Positions 1-5,557 of a stretch of 7,395 nt of DNA are shown here, piece by piece. This stretch comes from Legionellaceae bacterium UBA2794 (lineage in GTDB: Bacteria > Pseudomonadota > Gammaproteobacteria > Legionellales > Legionellaceae): positions 61,729 to 69,123 of the forward strand of contig DEHS01000092.1 in the NCBI GenBank assembly GCA_002352055.1, written 5' to 3'. The notes below the pieces were generated by a model, which saw only the letters and a program-made list of their open reading frames with translations, ran no database searches and was not told the origin of the DNA. How positions within the stretch are numbered: position 1 is the stretch's first letter; each line of letters starts with the position of its first letter. The position numbers and the translations under genes were made by a program.

Positions 1-1
1 T

Positions 2-427
2 CATGAGACCTTAGCGCACTGTCAGGGGCTGGCGGTATTAAATGCATCAACATCACAGGATAAACCAGTCATCGAACGGTGTATTGAACCTGTTCCTAAT
101 GAAATCGTCAAAACAAAATTGATCACTACGCCAGTTCGTTCAGGGCAACAAGTAGTGGCAAAAGGGACCGATTTGATTATTTCCTCATCTGTAAGTCATG
201 GAGCGGAACTTTTGGCTGATGGAAATATCCATGTATATGGAGCCTTAAGAGGCCGGGCACTTGCGGGTATATCCGGTGATGTTGAAGCTAGAATTTATTG
301 TCACTCTCTGGAAGCAGAGCTTGTTTCAATTGCTGGTTTTTATCGATTAAGTGATGCAATTGAGCCTATAGATGGACCCTGCCAGATTTATCTGGTCGAT
401 GAGCATATAGTGATAGATCCATTATGA
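2..427 (+). CDS. minC: Septum site-determining protein MinC, C-terminal part (5' end outside window)
   Basis: MinC inhibits FtsZ ring formation away from midcell and is recruited to the membrane by MinD. The frame is open from base 2, so the gene begins upstream; 141 codons remain of a protein usually about 230 residues long. What is visible is the MinC C-terminal beta-helix domain, which dimerises and binds MinD. It carries PVRSGQQV (fragment residues 44-51), a glycine-rich GNIHVYGALRGRALAG stretch (74-89), GDVEARI (92-98) and ELVSIAGFY (106-114), all typical of the family. A TTG at 119 could be taken as a start, but the reading frame and MinC homology continue upstream of it, so it is not the start. 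The TGA stop overlaps the lpxH ATG (ATGA), which indicates translational coupling. minD and minE do not follow, unlike in E. coli. Confidence 0.93.
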   Translation, partial: HETLAHCQGLAVLNASTSQDKPVIERCIEPVPNEIVKTKLITTPVRSGQQVVAKGTDLIISSSVSHGAELLADGNIHVYGALRGRALAGISGDVEARIYCHSLEAELVSIAGFYRLSDAIEPIDGPCQIYLVDEHIVIDPL

Positions 428-1143
428 TCGATGTTGTTTTTATTTCTGATTTGCATTTACATCCAGAAGATAAAGAAATTCATAACCGTTTTAGTACATT
501 CATTGAGTGGGCCAAAGTTTCTACTAAGGAAGTATATATTTTAGGTGATTTTTTTCATGCCTGGGCAGGGGATGATTCTCTAGACCAATGGAGTTCTTCA
601 GTTGCCCAACAAATTCGTCACTTGGTAGATTCAGGTATCAATGTAAACTACATGCATGGAAATCGTGATTTTTTATTAGGTAGCCGCTTTGCAAATCGTG
701 CGGGCTGGAATATGCTCAGGGAGCCTAAGATCATTCAATTAGGATCTGAGCCCGTTTTACTGGTTCATGGTGATGTTTATTGTACTAACGATATTTCTCA
801 TCAACGCTTCCGAAGACTCACCAGAAATAAACTGTTTACTACTTTATTTTTGGCATTACCCTTAGGCTACAGACAAAAACTGGTAAATAATGTGCGCTCA
901 AGAAGCATGAATGATAAAACAAAATCAACGGAAGAAATGAATGTCGTTGATAGCGCTGTTTTAAAAGATATGAATCGTAAAGAGGTAACTACGCTAATAC
1001 ACGGACATACACATCTTCCAGGACTCACAAAATACACACAAAAAAATCAGGAATTAAGGCGATATGTATTAAGCGATTGGGATGACACACCCCAATTGTT
1101 GTGTTATCATAATACAAAAGGTCTCTATTTCACTCATATTTAA
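424..1143 (+). CDS. lpxH: UDP-2,3-diacylglucosamine diphosphatase LpxH
   Basis: LpxH hydrolyses UDP-2,3-diacylglucosamine to lipid X and UMP, the fourth step of lipid A synthesis, at the cytoplasmic face of the inner membrane. The 239-residue length is normal for the family. The calcineurin-like metallophosphoesterase motifs occur in order: SDLHL (residues 8-12), GDFFHAW (41-47), GNRD (79-82), HGD (115-117) and HGHTH (193-197). Together these supply the two-metal (Mn) ligands. RRYVLSDWD near 212-220 is the usual LpxH C-terminal signature. The ATG at 424 overlaps the minC stop and places SDLHL at the expected distance from the N-terminus. There is no signal peptide. It is almost certainly co-transcribed with minC and with the following 239-aa gene. 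All catalytic motifs look intact. Confidence 0.95.
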   Translation: MIDVVFISDLHLHPEDKEIHNRFSTFIEWAKVSTKEVYILGDFFHAWAGDDSLDQWSSSVAQQIRHLVDSGINVNYMHGNRDFLLGSRFANRAGWNMLREPKIIQLGSEPVLLVHGDVYCTNDISHQRFRRLTRNKLFTTLFLALPLGYRQKLVNNVRSRSMNDKTKSTEEMNVVDSAVLKDMNRKEVTTLIHGHTHLPGLTKYTQKNQELRRYVLSDWDDTPQLLCYHNTKGLYFTHI

Positions 1144-1157
1144 TTTCAGGAGTTACC

Positions 1158-1877
1158 ATGGTCAGCAAACTTAAAGAGGAATTAAAAAGGATCAGGGAAC
1201 AAGAAGAACATTCAAAAATCATGGCAGAAAATAATAAATTGGCCCAGGAAAGGCTAGAGGCGCAAAATGAAGTGTTACAGAAAAAAAACAAAAAAGGCAG
1301 AACTGTAAACAGAAGTGGTGCTGAAGTAACCTTGTGGGATGAAGCGTTACAAAAAGCTGAGGAAGCAATTAACGCGGAAGTAATGGCTTATAACGACTGG
1401 CGAGCGGCGATGATGGGTTTATTAACATTATATAGTTCCCTGAACAAAGCTATTAATAATTCTTTCGATAAATTTCTTACAAAAATGGTATACCACAAAT
1501 TACAAAATAAATTGTTATATCCATTAAAGGATGTTTTATTCAACAAATTGAGAGGAACCCCGGAAATTGATATTCCGGCATTAGAGCATTTTGTTGATTT
1601 GACTGAGGACGGAAAACTGGATATTCAATTAACTCGGGCAGATCATGGTGCTGAGAAAGGGGTTCTTGATAAACTGTTTGCTACGGGTGTTACGGCTTGG
1701 TTGGCAGAAGTAGGTTACACTCCTGATCCGCAAGATGGGGATAAATTTTTAAATGAATGGGATGAGCCTTTAACCAAGGAAGCTTTCAGAAATTTAAAAG
1801 AAAATGGCAATCCCACATTGAACGACTTTTTAAGCCGAAACAACGATATTCAGCTTACTCCTGTCGGTTTACGATAA
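1158..1877 (+). CDS. Uncharacterised coiled-coil protein, possible Dot/Icm effector (RavY-like)
   Basis: I recognise no enzymatic domain. Seen in the sequence: 239 residues, no signal peptide, no clear membrane span, and a highly charged N-terminal helix rich in Lys, Glu and Gln (about residues 3-46), likely a coiled coil. A mixed helical region follows (58-130), then an acidic C-terminal half with repeated Asp/Glu, ending LTPVGLR. The ATG at 1158 has a good AGGAG ribosome site (1148-1152) five bases upstream. The gene lies 14 bases after lpxH and so is probably its operon partner. If this is Legionella, the position next to lpxH fits my recollection of lpg1551 (RavY), a translocated effector needed for growth in macrophages. 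That match is from remembered gene order, not alignment. A run of eight A, C, six A occurs at 1281-1295. It could instead be a cytoplasmic helper of the envelope operon. Confidence 0.82.
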   Translation: MVSKLKEELKRIREQEEHSKIMAENNKLAQERLEAQNEVLQKKNKKGRTVNRSGAEVTLWDEALQKAEEAINAEVMAYNDWRAAMMGLLTLYSSLNKAINNSFDKFLTKMVYHKLQNKLLYPLKDVLFNKLRGTPEIDIPALEHFVDLTEDGKLDIQLTRADHGAEKGVLDKLFATGVTAWLAEVGYTPDPQDGDKFLNEWDEPLTKEAFRNLKENGNPTLNDFLSRNNDIQLTPVGLR

Positions 1878-1880
1878 GCT

Positions 1881-1912
1881 ATTGGAAAATAACCCATGGG
1901 TTATTTTCCAAT
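1881..1912. terminator. Perfect 32-bp palindrome, likely bidirectional terminator
   Basis: Two 16-base arms, the left being ATTGGAAAATAACCCA, are exact reverse complements with no spacer. The element fills almost all of the 38 bases between the stop codons of the convergent genes at 1158-1877 and 1916-2536. An RNA from either strand would fold into the same hairpin, with CCC/GGG near the loop and an A/U-rich stem base. There is no long T tract directly after the stem, so it departs from a textbook intrinsic terminator. It could act partly through the U-rich 3' arm, or it could protect the 3' ends of both transcripts. Confidence 0.65.
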
Positions 1913-1915
1913 TAA

Positions 1916-2536
1916 TCAGGCGGGAATTCCGCTGTGAAATCGAAATACTACATCTTTTGTATATATAAATTCATTCTCTAGATTTAAAAATTTGCTTATG
2001 CGGTGTGTCATATCGCCGCCATACAGTCGAACCAAGTTTAAATAATCTTGGAAATGCCGTGCTTCTGATTTAACCAAACCCTTGTAGAATCGAGCTAACT
2101 CTGCGTCTTGCAGTACGGAAATAAGGGCATTGAAACGTTCACATGAACGTGCCTCTATAATCGCTCCAATGATTAGCTGATCGCACAATCTCTCGCAACC
2201 ATCTCTTTTGGTAATGTGTTGATGCAAATTGGTTGCATATTCTGAGGGTTGCAGAGGTCCATAAACAATGCTTCTTTCTTCCATAATAACCAGTACTTTC
2301 TCAAAATGCAGTAATTCTTCCCGAGCAAGAGGGGACATAATGGTAACCAGTTCTTTTCTCTCTGGATATTTGCTAATAAAATTTATGGCCGTTGCTGCTG
2401 CTTTGCGCTCACAGTGGGCGTGATCAATCAATAGGAGTTCTAGATTGGATGCCGCATGATCCAACCATTGGTGTGGCGTTTTTACTTGCAGAAAATCAAT
2501 TAATGTTTGTAAATCAGGTTCTAATCGGTTTACCAT
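1916..2536 (-). CDS. miaE: MiaE-type tRNA-(ms2io6A37) hydroxylase
   Basis: MiaE is a non-haem diiron monooxygenase that uses O2 to hydroxylate the isopentenyl group of ms2i6A at tRNA position 37, next to the anticodon. The 206-residue protein shows the ferritin-like four-helix ligand pattern: Glu43 in helix 1 (DHAHCERKAA), Glu74 and His77 in EELLH, Glu128 in IIEARSCERF, and Glu158 and His161 in SEARH. The Glu-to-ExxH spacings of 31 and 30 residues are near symmetrical, as expected for two half-sites. The GGDMTHRI region (173-180) and the surrounding text fit the MiaE family. The start is the ATG at 2536-2534; the ribosome site upstream is weak. miaA and miaB, which make the substrate modification, are not in this window. 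It converges on the lpxH operon and diverges from the gene at 2607. Confidence 0.9.
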   Translation of the reverse strand: MVNRLEPDLQTLIDFLQVKTPHQWLDHAASNLELLLIDHAHCERKAAATAINFISKYPERKELVTIMSPLAREELLHFEKVLVIMEERSIVYGPLQPSEYATNLHQHITKRDGCERLCDQLIIGAIIEARSCERFNALISVLQDAELARFYKGLVKSEARHFQDYLNLVRLYGGDMTHRISKFLNLENEFIYTKDVVFRFHSGIPA

Positions 2537-2566
2537 CTGGAATACACTATACTATTCAAAAATAGT

Positions 2567-2595
2567 CTTATATCACAGACTTTGACTAATTTAAA
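2567..2595 (-). promoter_or_regulatory. Candidate promoter for miaE
   Basis: On the minus strand TTTAAA (2595-2590) and TATAAG (2572-2567) are separated by 17 bases. They match the sigma-70 -35 and -10 consensus at four and five of six positions. Transcription would start near 2560, giving a leader of about 24 bases before the ATG. A small inverted repeat, ACTATT-CAAA-AATAGT (2551-2566), lies at that start site. The region is very AT-rich, so chance matches are likely. No equally good promoter is seen for the divergent gene at 2607. Confidence 0.35.
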
Positions 2596-2606
2596 TTGGA
2601 TGAAAA

Positions 2607-3488
2607 ATGGACGAAAAGCGTGAAGATGAAAAACTGACCCAATGGTTTTCAACTTACGGAACTATTACGGCGCAACGTATCTTGGAAAGGTATCATATCA
2701 CCTTGCCTTCTGAGGAGCTTCTTTACGCCATTAAAAGTCCTTTAAGTTTTTATCACCGCATAATTCAGGTCCCCTTAAAAAATGTGCTTAATGGCATCGT
2801 CTTGCAACAGGCTCATGATTATCATGTTTATGCGCAAAAAATGTTTATCGATTACCTCCTTTCAGGAGAAAGCAACAAAGATCAAGACTCACAAGGTGCT
2901 TTGACCAGAGAATCATTAGAAGAAGAGCGAAAAAAACTGATCCTTTTAGGAGAGGAATTTAATAAAAGGCAAAGAGAGCATAACGAGTTGATTGCTTCGA
3001 GCCAGGCCACTTTGATTCGAATCGCGCATGACTGGAACAAAGCGTTAGATTCTGGTGTGAATTTAATTTCGAACACCCTAAAAAATAATGCACAGGAAAC
3101 AAAAAAAAGCATCATCAGACAAAGTATTAATTTTGCTTTGACACATACTGAGATTCCCGTTTTGATAAACAGCGGCACATTACATTTATTTGTAGACAAG
3201 ATGAATGAGCAGATTAATGTAATTCTAACCCCTGAACTTAAAGATAAAATATTAGATAGCTTAAAGGATTTAATTGATATTACTGCAAATTTTGATAAAA
3301 AGGTTGGAGTCTATATGGAGAAGTGCGTGGAGATGAGCGAACAGGCTCGATCCTTTCGTGCTCAATTCTATGAAACCATTTTAAGAGTCACCAATTTGAT
3401 TAAATTGTTGCCTGATTATAAAATAAATTCAAATCAGGATATTGTTAATCGCGAACCTTTATATTTTGACCCAACCGTAGGTGAGTAG
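2607..3488 (+). CDS. Uncharacterised 293-aa helical coiled-coil protein
   Basis: I do not recognise this protein. It has no signal peptide, membrane span or known catalytic motif and is predicted soluble and largely helical. An N-terminal helical domain (about residues 5-85) contains LTQWFSTYGTITAQRILERY. A charged linker with SGESNKDQDSQG (86-97) is followed by a strong coiled-coil candidate (100-130, rich in Glu, Arg and Lys). The rest is amphipathic helix up to about residue 268, and the tail NREPLYFDPTVGE is acidic. The ATG at 2607 is preceded by GGA at 2598-2600. Another ATG at 2600 is in a different frame and stops after seven codons. It stands alone, divergent from miaE, with a 408-base gap before ndk. 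Charged, coiled-coil orphans are common among Legionella Dot/Icm substrates, so an effector role is possible but nothing in the sequence proves it. Confidence 0.8.
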   Translation: MDEKREDEKLTQWFSTYGTITAQRILERYHITLPSEELLYAIKSPLSFYHRIIQVPLKNVLNGIVLQQAHDYHVYAQKMFIDYLLSGESNKDQDSQGALTRESLEEERKKLILLGEEFNKRQREHNELIASSQATLIRIAHDWNKALDSGVNLISNTLKNNAQETKKSIIRQSINFALTHTEIPVLINSGTLHLFVDKMNEQINVILTPELKDKILDSLKDLIDITANFDKKVGVYMEKCVEMSEQARSFRAQFYETILRVTNLIKLLPDYKINSNQDIVNREPLYFDPTVGE

Positions 3489-3489
3489 T

Positions 3490-3555
3490 AGGGCGTGTTG
3501 ACAATTACTCCTTCCTCCTACGTGTCTCGGCTTGTCCGAGGCATCCAGGAGATGC
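3490..3555. repeat. Repeat or IS-end-like segment with two hairpins
   Basis: Two bases after the stop of the 293-aa gene the sequence begins GGGCGTGTTGACAATT, which resembles terminal or dispersed repeat sequences I associate with Legionella and related genomes (from memory, not searched). It continues into a 7-bp stem, GTCTCGG (3524-3530) with CCGAGGC (3536-3542), around a CTTGT loop. A second 5-bp hairpin, GCATC/GATGC (3541-3555), overlaps its end. No matching inverted end is found before ndk, so if this is a mobile-element remnant only one side is left. The hairpins could also mark the 3' end of the upstream mRNA, though no T tract follows. Confidence 0.4.
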
Positions 3556-3578
3556 TTTAGTTAAAAAAGCTAAATTAA

Positions 3579-3825
3579 AATATTAATCTGTTGATTAATA
3601 AGAAACGGCGCAATGATACTCTATATGTTGGCTTAACCTCAGATCTATTAATTGTTGGTAAACCTCATCCTCGTAATAGACGAAGTCGTATTGAGCAAAT
3701 TAACCTGTAGTACACTTCGTTAATACAGGCAACAAGTAGTGTAGACCATAATAGCGTAGTGTATTACGAGAAACTCCCATCAGGGCGCCGAGCCCCGGTC
3801 CGCATTCAAGCGGGTAAAATGATTT
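3579..3825 (+). pseudogene. Decayed GIY-YIG nuclease-family gene fragment
   Basis: No intact gene lies here, but scattered pieces match the small GIY-YIG endonuclease (YhbQ-like) family in the right order. Reading in one frame from 3579 gives INKKRRNDTLYVGLTSDL (3594-3647), close to the family core NKRNGTLYVGVTSDL. The same frame, after an in-frame TAG at 3708-3710, gives VDHNSVVYYE (3741-3770), like the later V(D/H)xLVYYE motif. A shifted frame at 3802-3819 gives AFKRVK, like the AIKREK motif that follows in intact proteins. There is no start codon, a stop lies just upstream (3576-3578), and the middle segment does not match. So at least one nonsense and one frameshift lesion are needed. The first motif is convincing; the other two are suggestive. 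Confidence 0.5.
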
Positions 3826-3854
3826 TTTATTAGCCAGGGACCTACATCTTCATG

Positions 3855-3860
3855 TATAAT
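3855..3860 (+). promoter_or_regulatory. ndk promoter -10 element
   Basis: A perfect TATAAT, preceded directly by TG, lies 36 bases before the ndk ATG. Transcription would start near 3867, leaving a leader of about 30 bases. The -35 region is poor; the nearest candidate is TTAGCC at about 3830-3835, with a long 19-base spacing. This is the only strong -10 in the gap between the 293-aa gene and ndk, so it probably drives ndk-rlmN. Confidence 0.55.
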
Positions 3861-3896
3861 AAAGCCCTTTAATCCCAAAACCCATGGAGCAACATA

Positions 3897-4322
3897 ATGG
3901 AAAAAGAAATAACGCTGTCTATAATTAAACCAGACGCAGTAGCTAAATCAGTTATAGGTCAAATTTATAGCCGTTTCGAAAATGCTGGTCTAACTATAGT
4001 GGCTGCTAAAATGGCACAGTTATCCCGCGAACAGGCTGAAGATTTTTATGCTATTCATAAAGATCGTCCTTTTTTCAATGACTTGGTAAAATTTATGATT
4101 TCTGGACCCGTCATGATTCAAGCATTACAGGGAATCAATGCAGTTGCCAAGAATAGAGACATAATGGGTGCTACTAATCCTAAAGAAGCGGCTCCTGGTA
4201 CAATACGTGCAGATTTTGCTGACAGTATTGACGCAAATGCAGTCCATGGTTCAGATAGTCTCGAGAATGCGCAAAAGGAAATTGCATTTTTCTTCGAACC
4301 GCATGATATATGTGAAAGATAA
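3897..4322 (+). CDS. ndk: Nucleoside diphosphate kinase
   Basis: Ndk moves the gamma phosphate of ATP to other (deoxy)nucleoside diphosphates through a phosphohistidine intermediate, balancing cytosolic NTP and dNTP pools. At 141 residues it is the normal length for the bacterial enzyme. Visible signatures are IKPDAV with the nucleotide-binding Lys11, the NPKEAAPGTIRADFA loop (residues 94-108) with Arg104, and the active-site segment NAVHGSDS with catalytic His117. The C-terminal EIAFFF is also typical. The ATG at 3897 follows a GGAG ribosome site (3886-3889) by seven bases. rlmN starts 17 bases after its stop with no terminator between, so the two are probably co-transcribed. No residues appear missing. 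Confidence 0.97.
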   Translation: MEKEITLSIIKPDAVAKSVIGQIYSRFENAGLTIVAAKMAQLSREQAEDFYAIHKDRPFFNDLVKFMISGPVMIQALQGINAVAKNRDIMGATNPKEAAPGTIRADFADSIDANAVHGSDSLENAQKEIAFFFEPHDICER

Positions 4323-4339
4323 GAAGCGTTGGAGTTATC

Positions 4340-5479
4340 ATGACCGATCAGAAAGTTAATTTATTGAATTATAATTACTCTCAACTAAGGGAATTATTGA
4401 CCTCTTGGGGTGAACAACCATTCCGAGCGCAACAAATTATTCAATGGATTCATCAGGCCGGTCTTGAGGAGTTTACTCAAATGACTAATCTTGGGAAGGC
4501 CTTAAGAGAAAAGCTTTCCCGCTTGTCTTTTATTCGATTGCCTGAAATTGTAACCTGTCAGAAATCCAGTGATGGTACTCATAAATGGTTATTAAAACTC
4601 GAGTGTGGCAACAGTATTGAAACGGTCTTTATTCCAGAAGCCAATCGGGGCACTCTATGTGTTTCATCTCAAGTAGGCTGTGCCTTAAACTGCTCGTTCT
4701 GCTCTACTGCCAAACAGGGTTTTAATCGTAATCTGACTACTGCAGAAATCATTGGCCAGGTTCGGCTAGCAGCAAGAGAGTTATCAAAAAATAATGGAAG
4801 CCACGACAAGCGCATTACTAATGTTGTGATGATGGGCATGGGCGAGCCTCTGCTCAATTTTGATAATGTTGTTTCCGCAATGAGCCTCATGATGGATGAT
4901 TTTGCCTATGGGCTATCGAAAAGGCGGGTAACCCTAAGTACCTCCGGCGTATTACCCGATTTGGAGCGATTACGGGAAGTGAGCCCAGTAGCGTTGGCTG
5001 TCTCGTTACATGCCCCTAACGATGAATTACGTAATCAACTGGTACCTATCAATAAAAAATATCCATTAGCTCAATTGATGGCTTTATGTAAACGATATTT
5101 TAAAGATGAGCCCCGGAGGAAAGTAACCTTTGAATATGTAATGCTTAAAGGGGTCAATGATCAATTAGAGCATGCCAATCAACTCATCAAACTTTTGAAA
5201 GATGTACCAGCGAAAGTGAATTTAATTCCGTTTAACCCTTTCCCATTAACAGAATATGAACGTTCTTCACAGGAAGCGATTGATGCGTTTCGCGATCGCC
5301 TCATTAGTAATGGTATTAACACCATTACTCGTAAAACACGGGGAGACGATATTGACGCAGCATGTGGCCAGTTAGCGGGTAATGTTAAAGATAAAACCAG
5401 TCGTTCGCAACGATGGCAAAAGCTTCATTTCATTCCCAAAAATCCTCAATTATCTGAAGCTATGAGCTCAGATTGTTAA
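4340..5479 (+). CDS. rlmN: Dual-specificity RNA methyltransferase RlmN (23S A2503 / tRNA A37)
   Basis: RlmN is a radical-SAM enzyme that methylates C2 of A2503 in 23S rRNA and of A37 in some tRNAs, by way of a methylated cysteine. The 379-residue protein has the CxxxCxxC iron-sulphur motif CALNCSFC (Cys114, Cys118, Cys121). It also has the SAM-binding GMGEP (166-170) and the second catalytic cysteine in ACGQLAG (Cys342), equivalent to E. coli Cys355. ETVFIPE (94-100) supplies the conserved Glu, and Cys107 lies in GTLCVSSQVG. LVPINKKYPL and VNLIPFNPFP are further family signatures. A GGAG (4331-4334) precedes the ATG by five bases. It follows ndk closely; the pilF gene comes 78 bases later behind its own -10 element. 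RlmN and MiaE, encoded about 2 kb apart, both act on tRNA position 37. Confidence 0.97.
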   Translation: MTDQKVNLLNYNYSQLRELLTSWGEQPFRAQQIIQWIHQAGLEEFTQMTNLGKALREKLSRLSFIRLPEIVTCQKSSDGTHKWLLKLECGNSIETVFIPEANRGTLCVSSQVGCALNCSFCSTAKQGFNRNLTTAEIIGQVRLAARELSKNNGSHDKRITNVVMMGMGEPLLNFDNVVSAMSLMMDDFAYGLSKRRVTLSTSGVLPDLERLREVSPVALAVSLHAPNDELRNQLVPINKKYPLAQLMALCKRYFKDEPRRKVTFEYVMLKGVNDQLEHANQLIKLLKDVPAKVNLIPFNPFPLTEYERSSQEAIDAFRDRLISNGINTITRKTRGDDIDAACGQLAGNVKDKTSRSQRWQKLHFIPKNPQLSEAMSSDC

Positions 5480-5488
5480 TTAGTTTTG

Positions 5489-5522
5489 AAATGAGATGAC
5501 AAATCATTTTTAATTTCTCATT
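5489..5522 (+). terminator. Weak hairpin after rlmN, possible terminator
   Basis: Ten bases after the rlmN stop, AATGAGA (5490-5496) can pair with TCTCATT (5516-5522). Alternatively AAATGA (5489-5494) can pair with TCATTT (5504-5509), with T residues running to 5511. The stems are AT-rich and compete with one another, so any termination is likely to be partial and read-through into pilF is plausible. Confidence 0.25.
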
Positions 5523-5529
5523 AAGTGGT

Positions 5530-5535
5530 TATAAT
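5530..5535 (+). promoter_or_regulatory. Candidate -10 element for pilF-rodZ-hisS
   Basis: A perfect TATAAT lies 22 bases before the GTG taken as the pilF start, so transcription would begin near 5542. No good -35 is seen about 17 bases upstream, where the sequence is T-rich. If real, it separates the pilF-rodZ-hisS unit from ndk-rlmN. Confidence 0.45.
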
Positions 5536-5557
5536 GCCATAACATTTCTAAGGCTAA

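Noticed and set aside
2583..2600. PmrA-type regulator site upstream of the 293-aa gene
   Set aside because: Only generic AT-rich bases are present; the paired TTAAT half-sites at the expected spacing are not.
2882..3199. Minus-strand open frame of about 105 codons inside the 293-aa gene
   Set aside because: It is antisense to a clear open gene, has no credible ribosome site or domain, and its residue content looks like a shadow translation.
3498..3503. Perfect TTGACA that could be a -35 box
   Set aside because: No -10-like hexamer is found 15 to 19 bases downstream; it is better explained as part of the GGGCGTGTTGACAATT repeat.
3783..3830. GGGC/GCCC and GTCCGC/GCGGGT hairpins followed by six T, read as a small-RNA terminator
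   Set aside because: The T run is about seven bases away from the stem, the stems are short, and the same bases match the AIKREK part of a GIY-YIG remnant. It is left as a possibility under the repeat finding.
3489..3896. tRNA, tmRNA or 6S RNA gene in the long gap
   Set aside because: No T-arm, cloverleaf, tag-peptide or 6S-like central bubble pattern could be found on reading either strand.
4168..4359. Plus-strand open frame of 63 codons overlapping the end of ndk
   Set aside because: It lies in another frame of the ndk coding sequence, whose conserved motifs explain the bases fully.
4669..4890. Minus-strand open frame of 73 codons inside rlmN
   Set aside because: It is antisense to the conserved radical-SAM core, so the constraint comes from RlmN.
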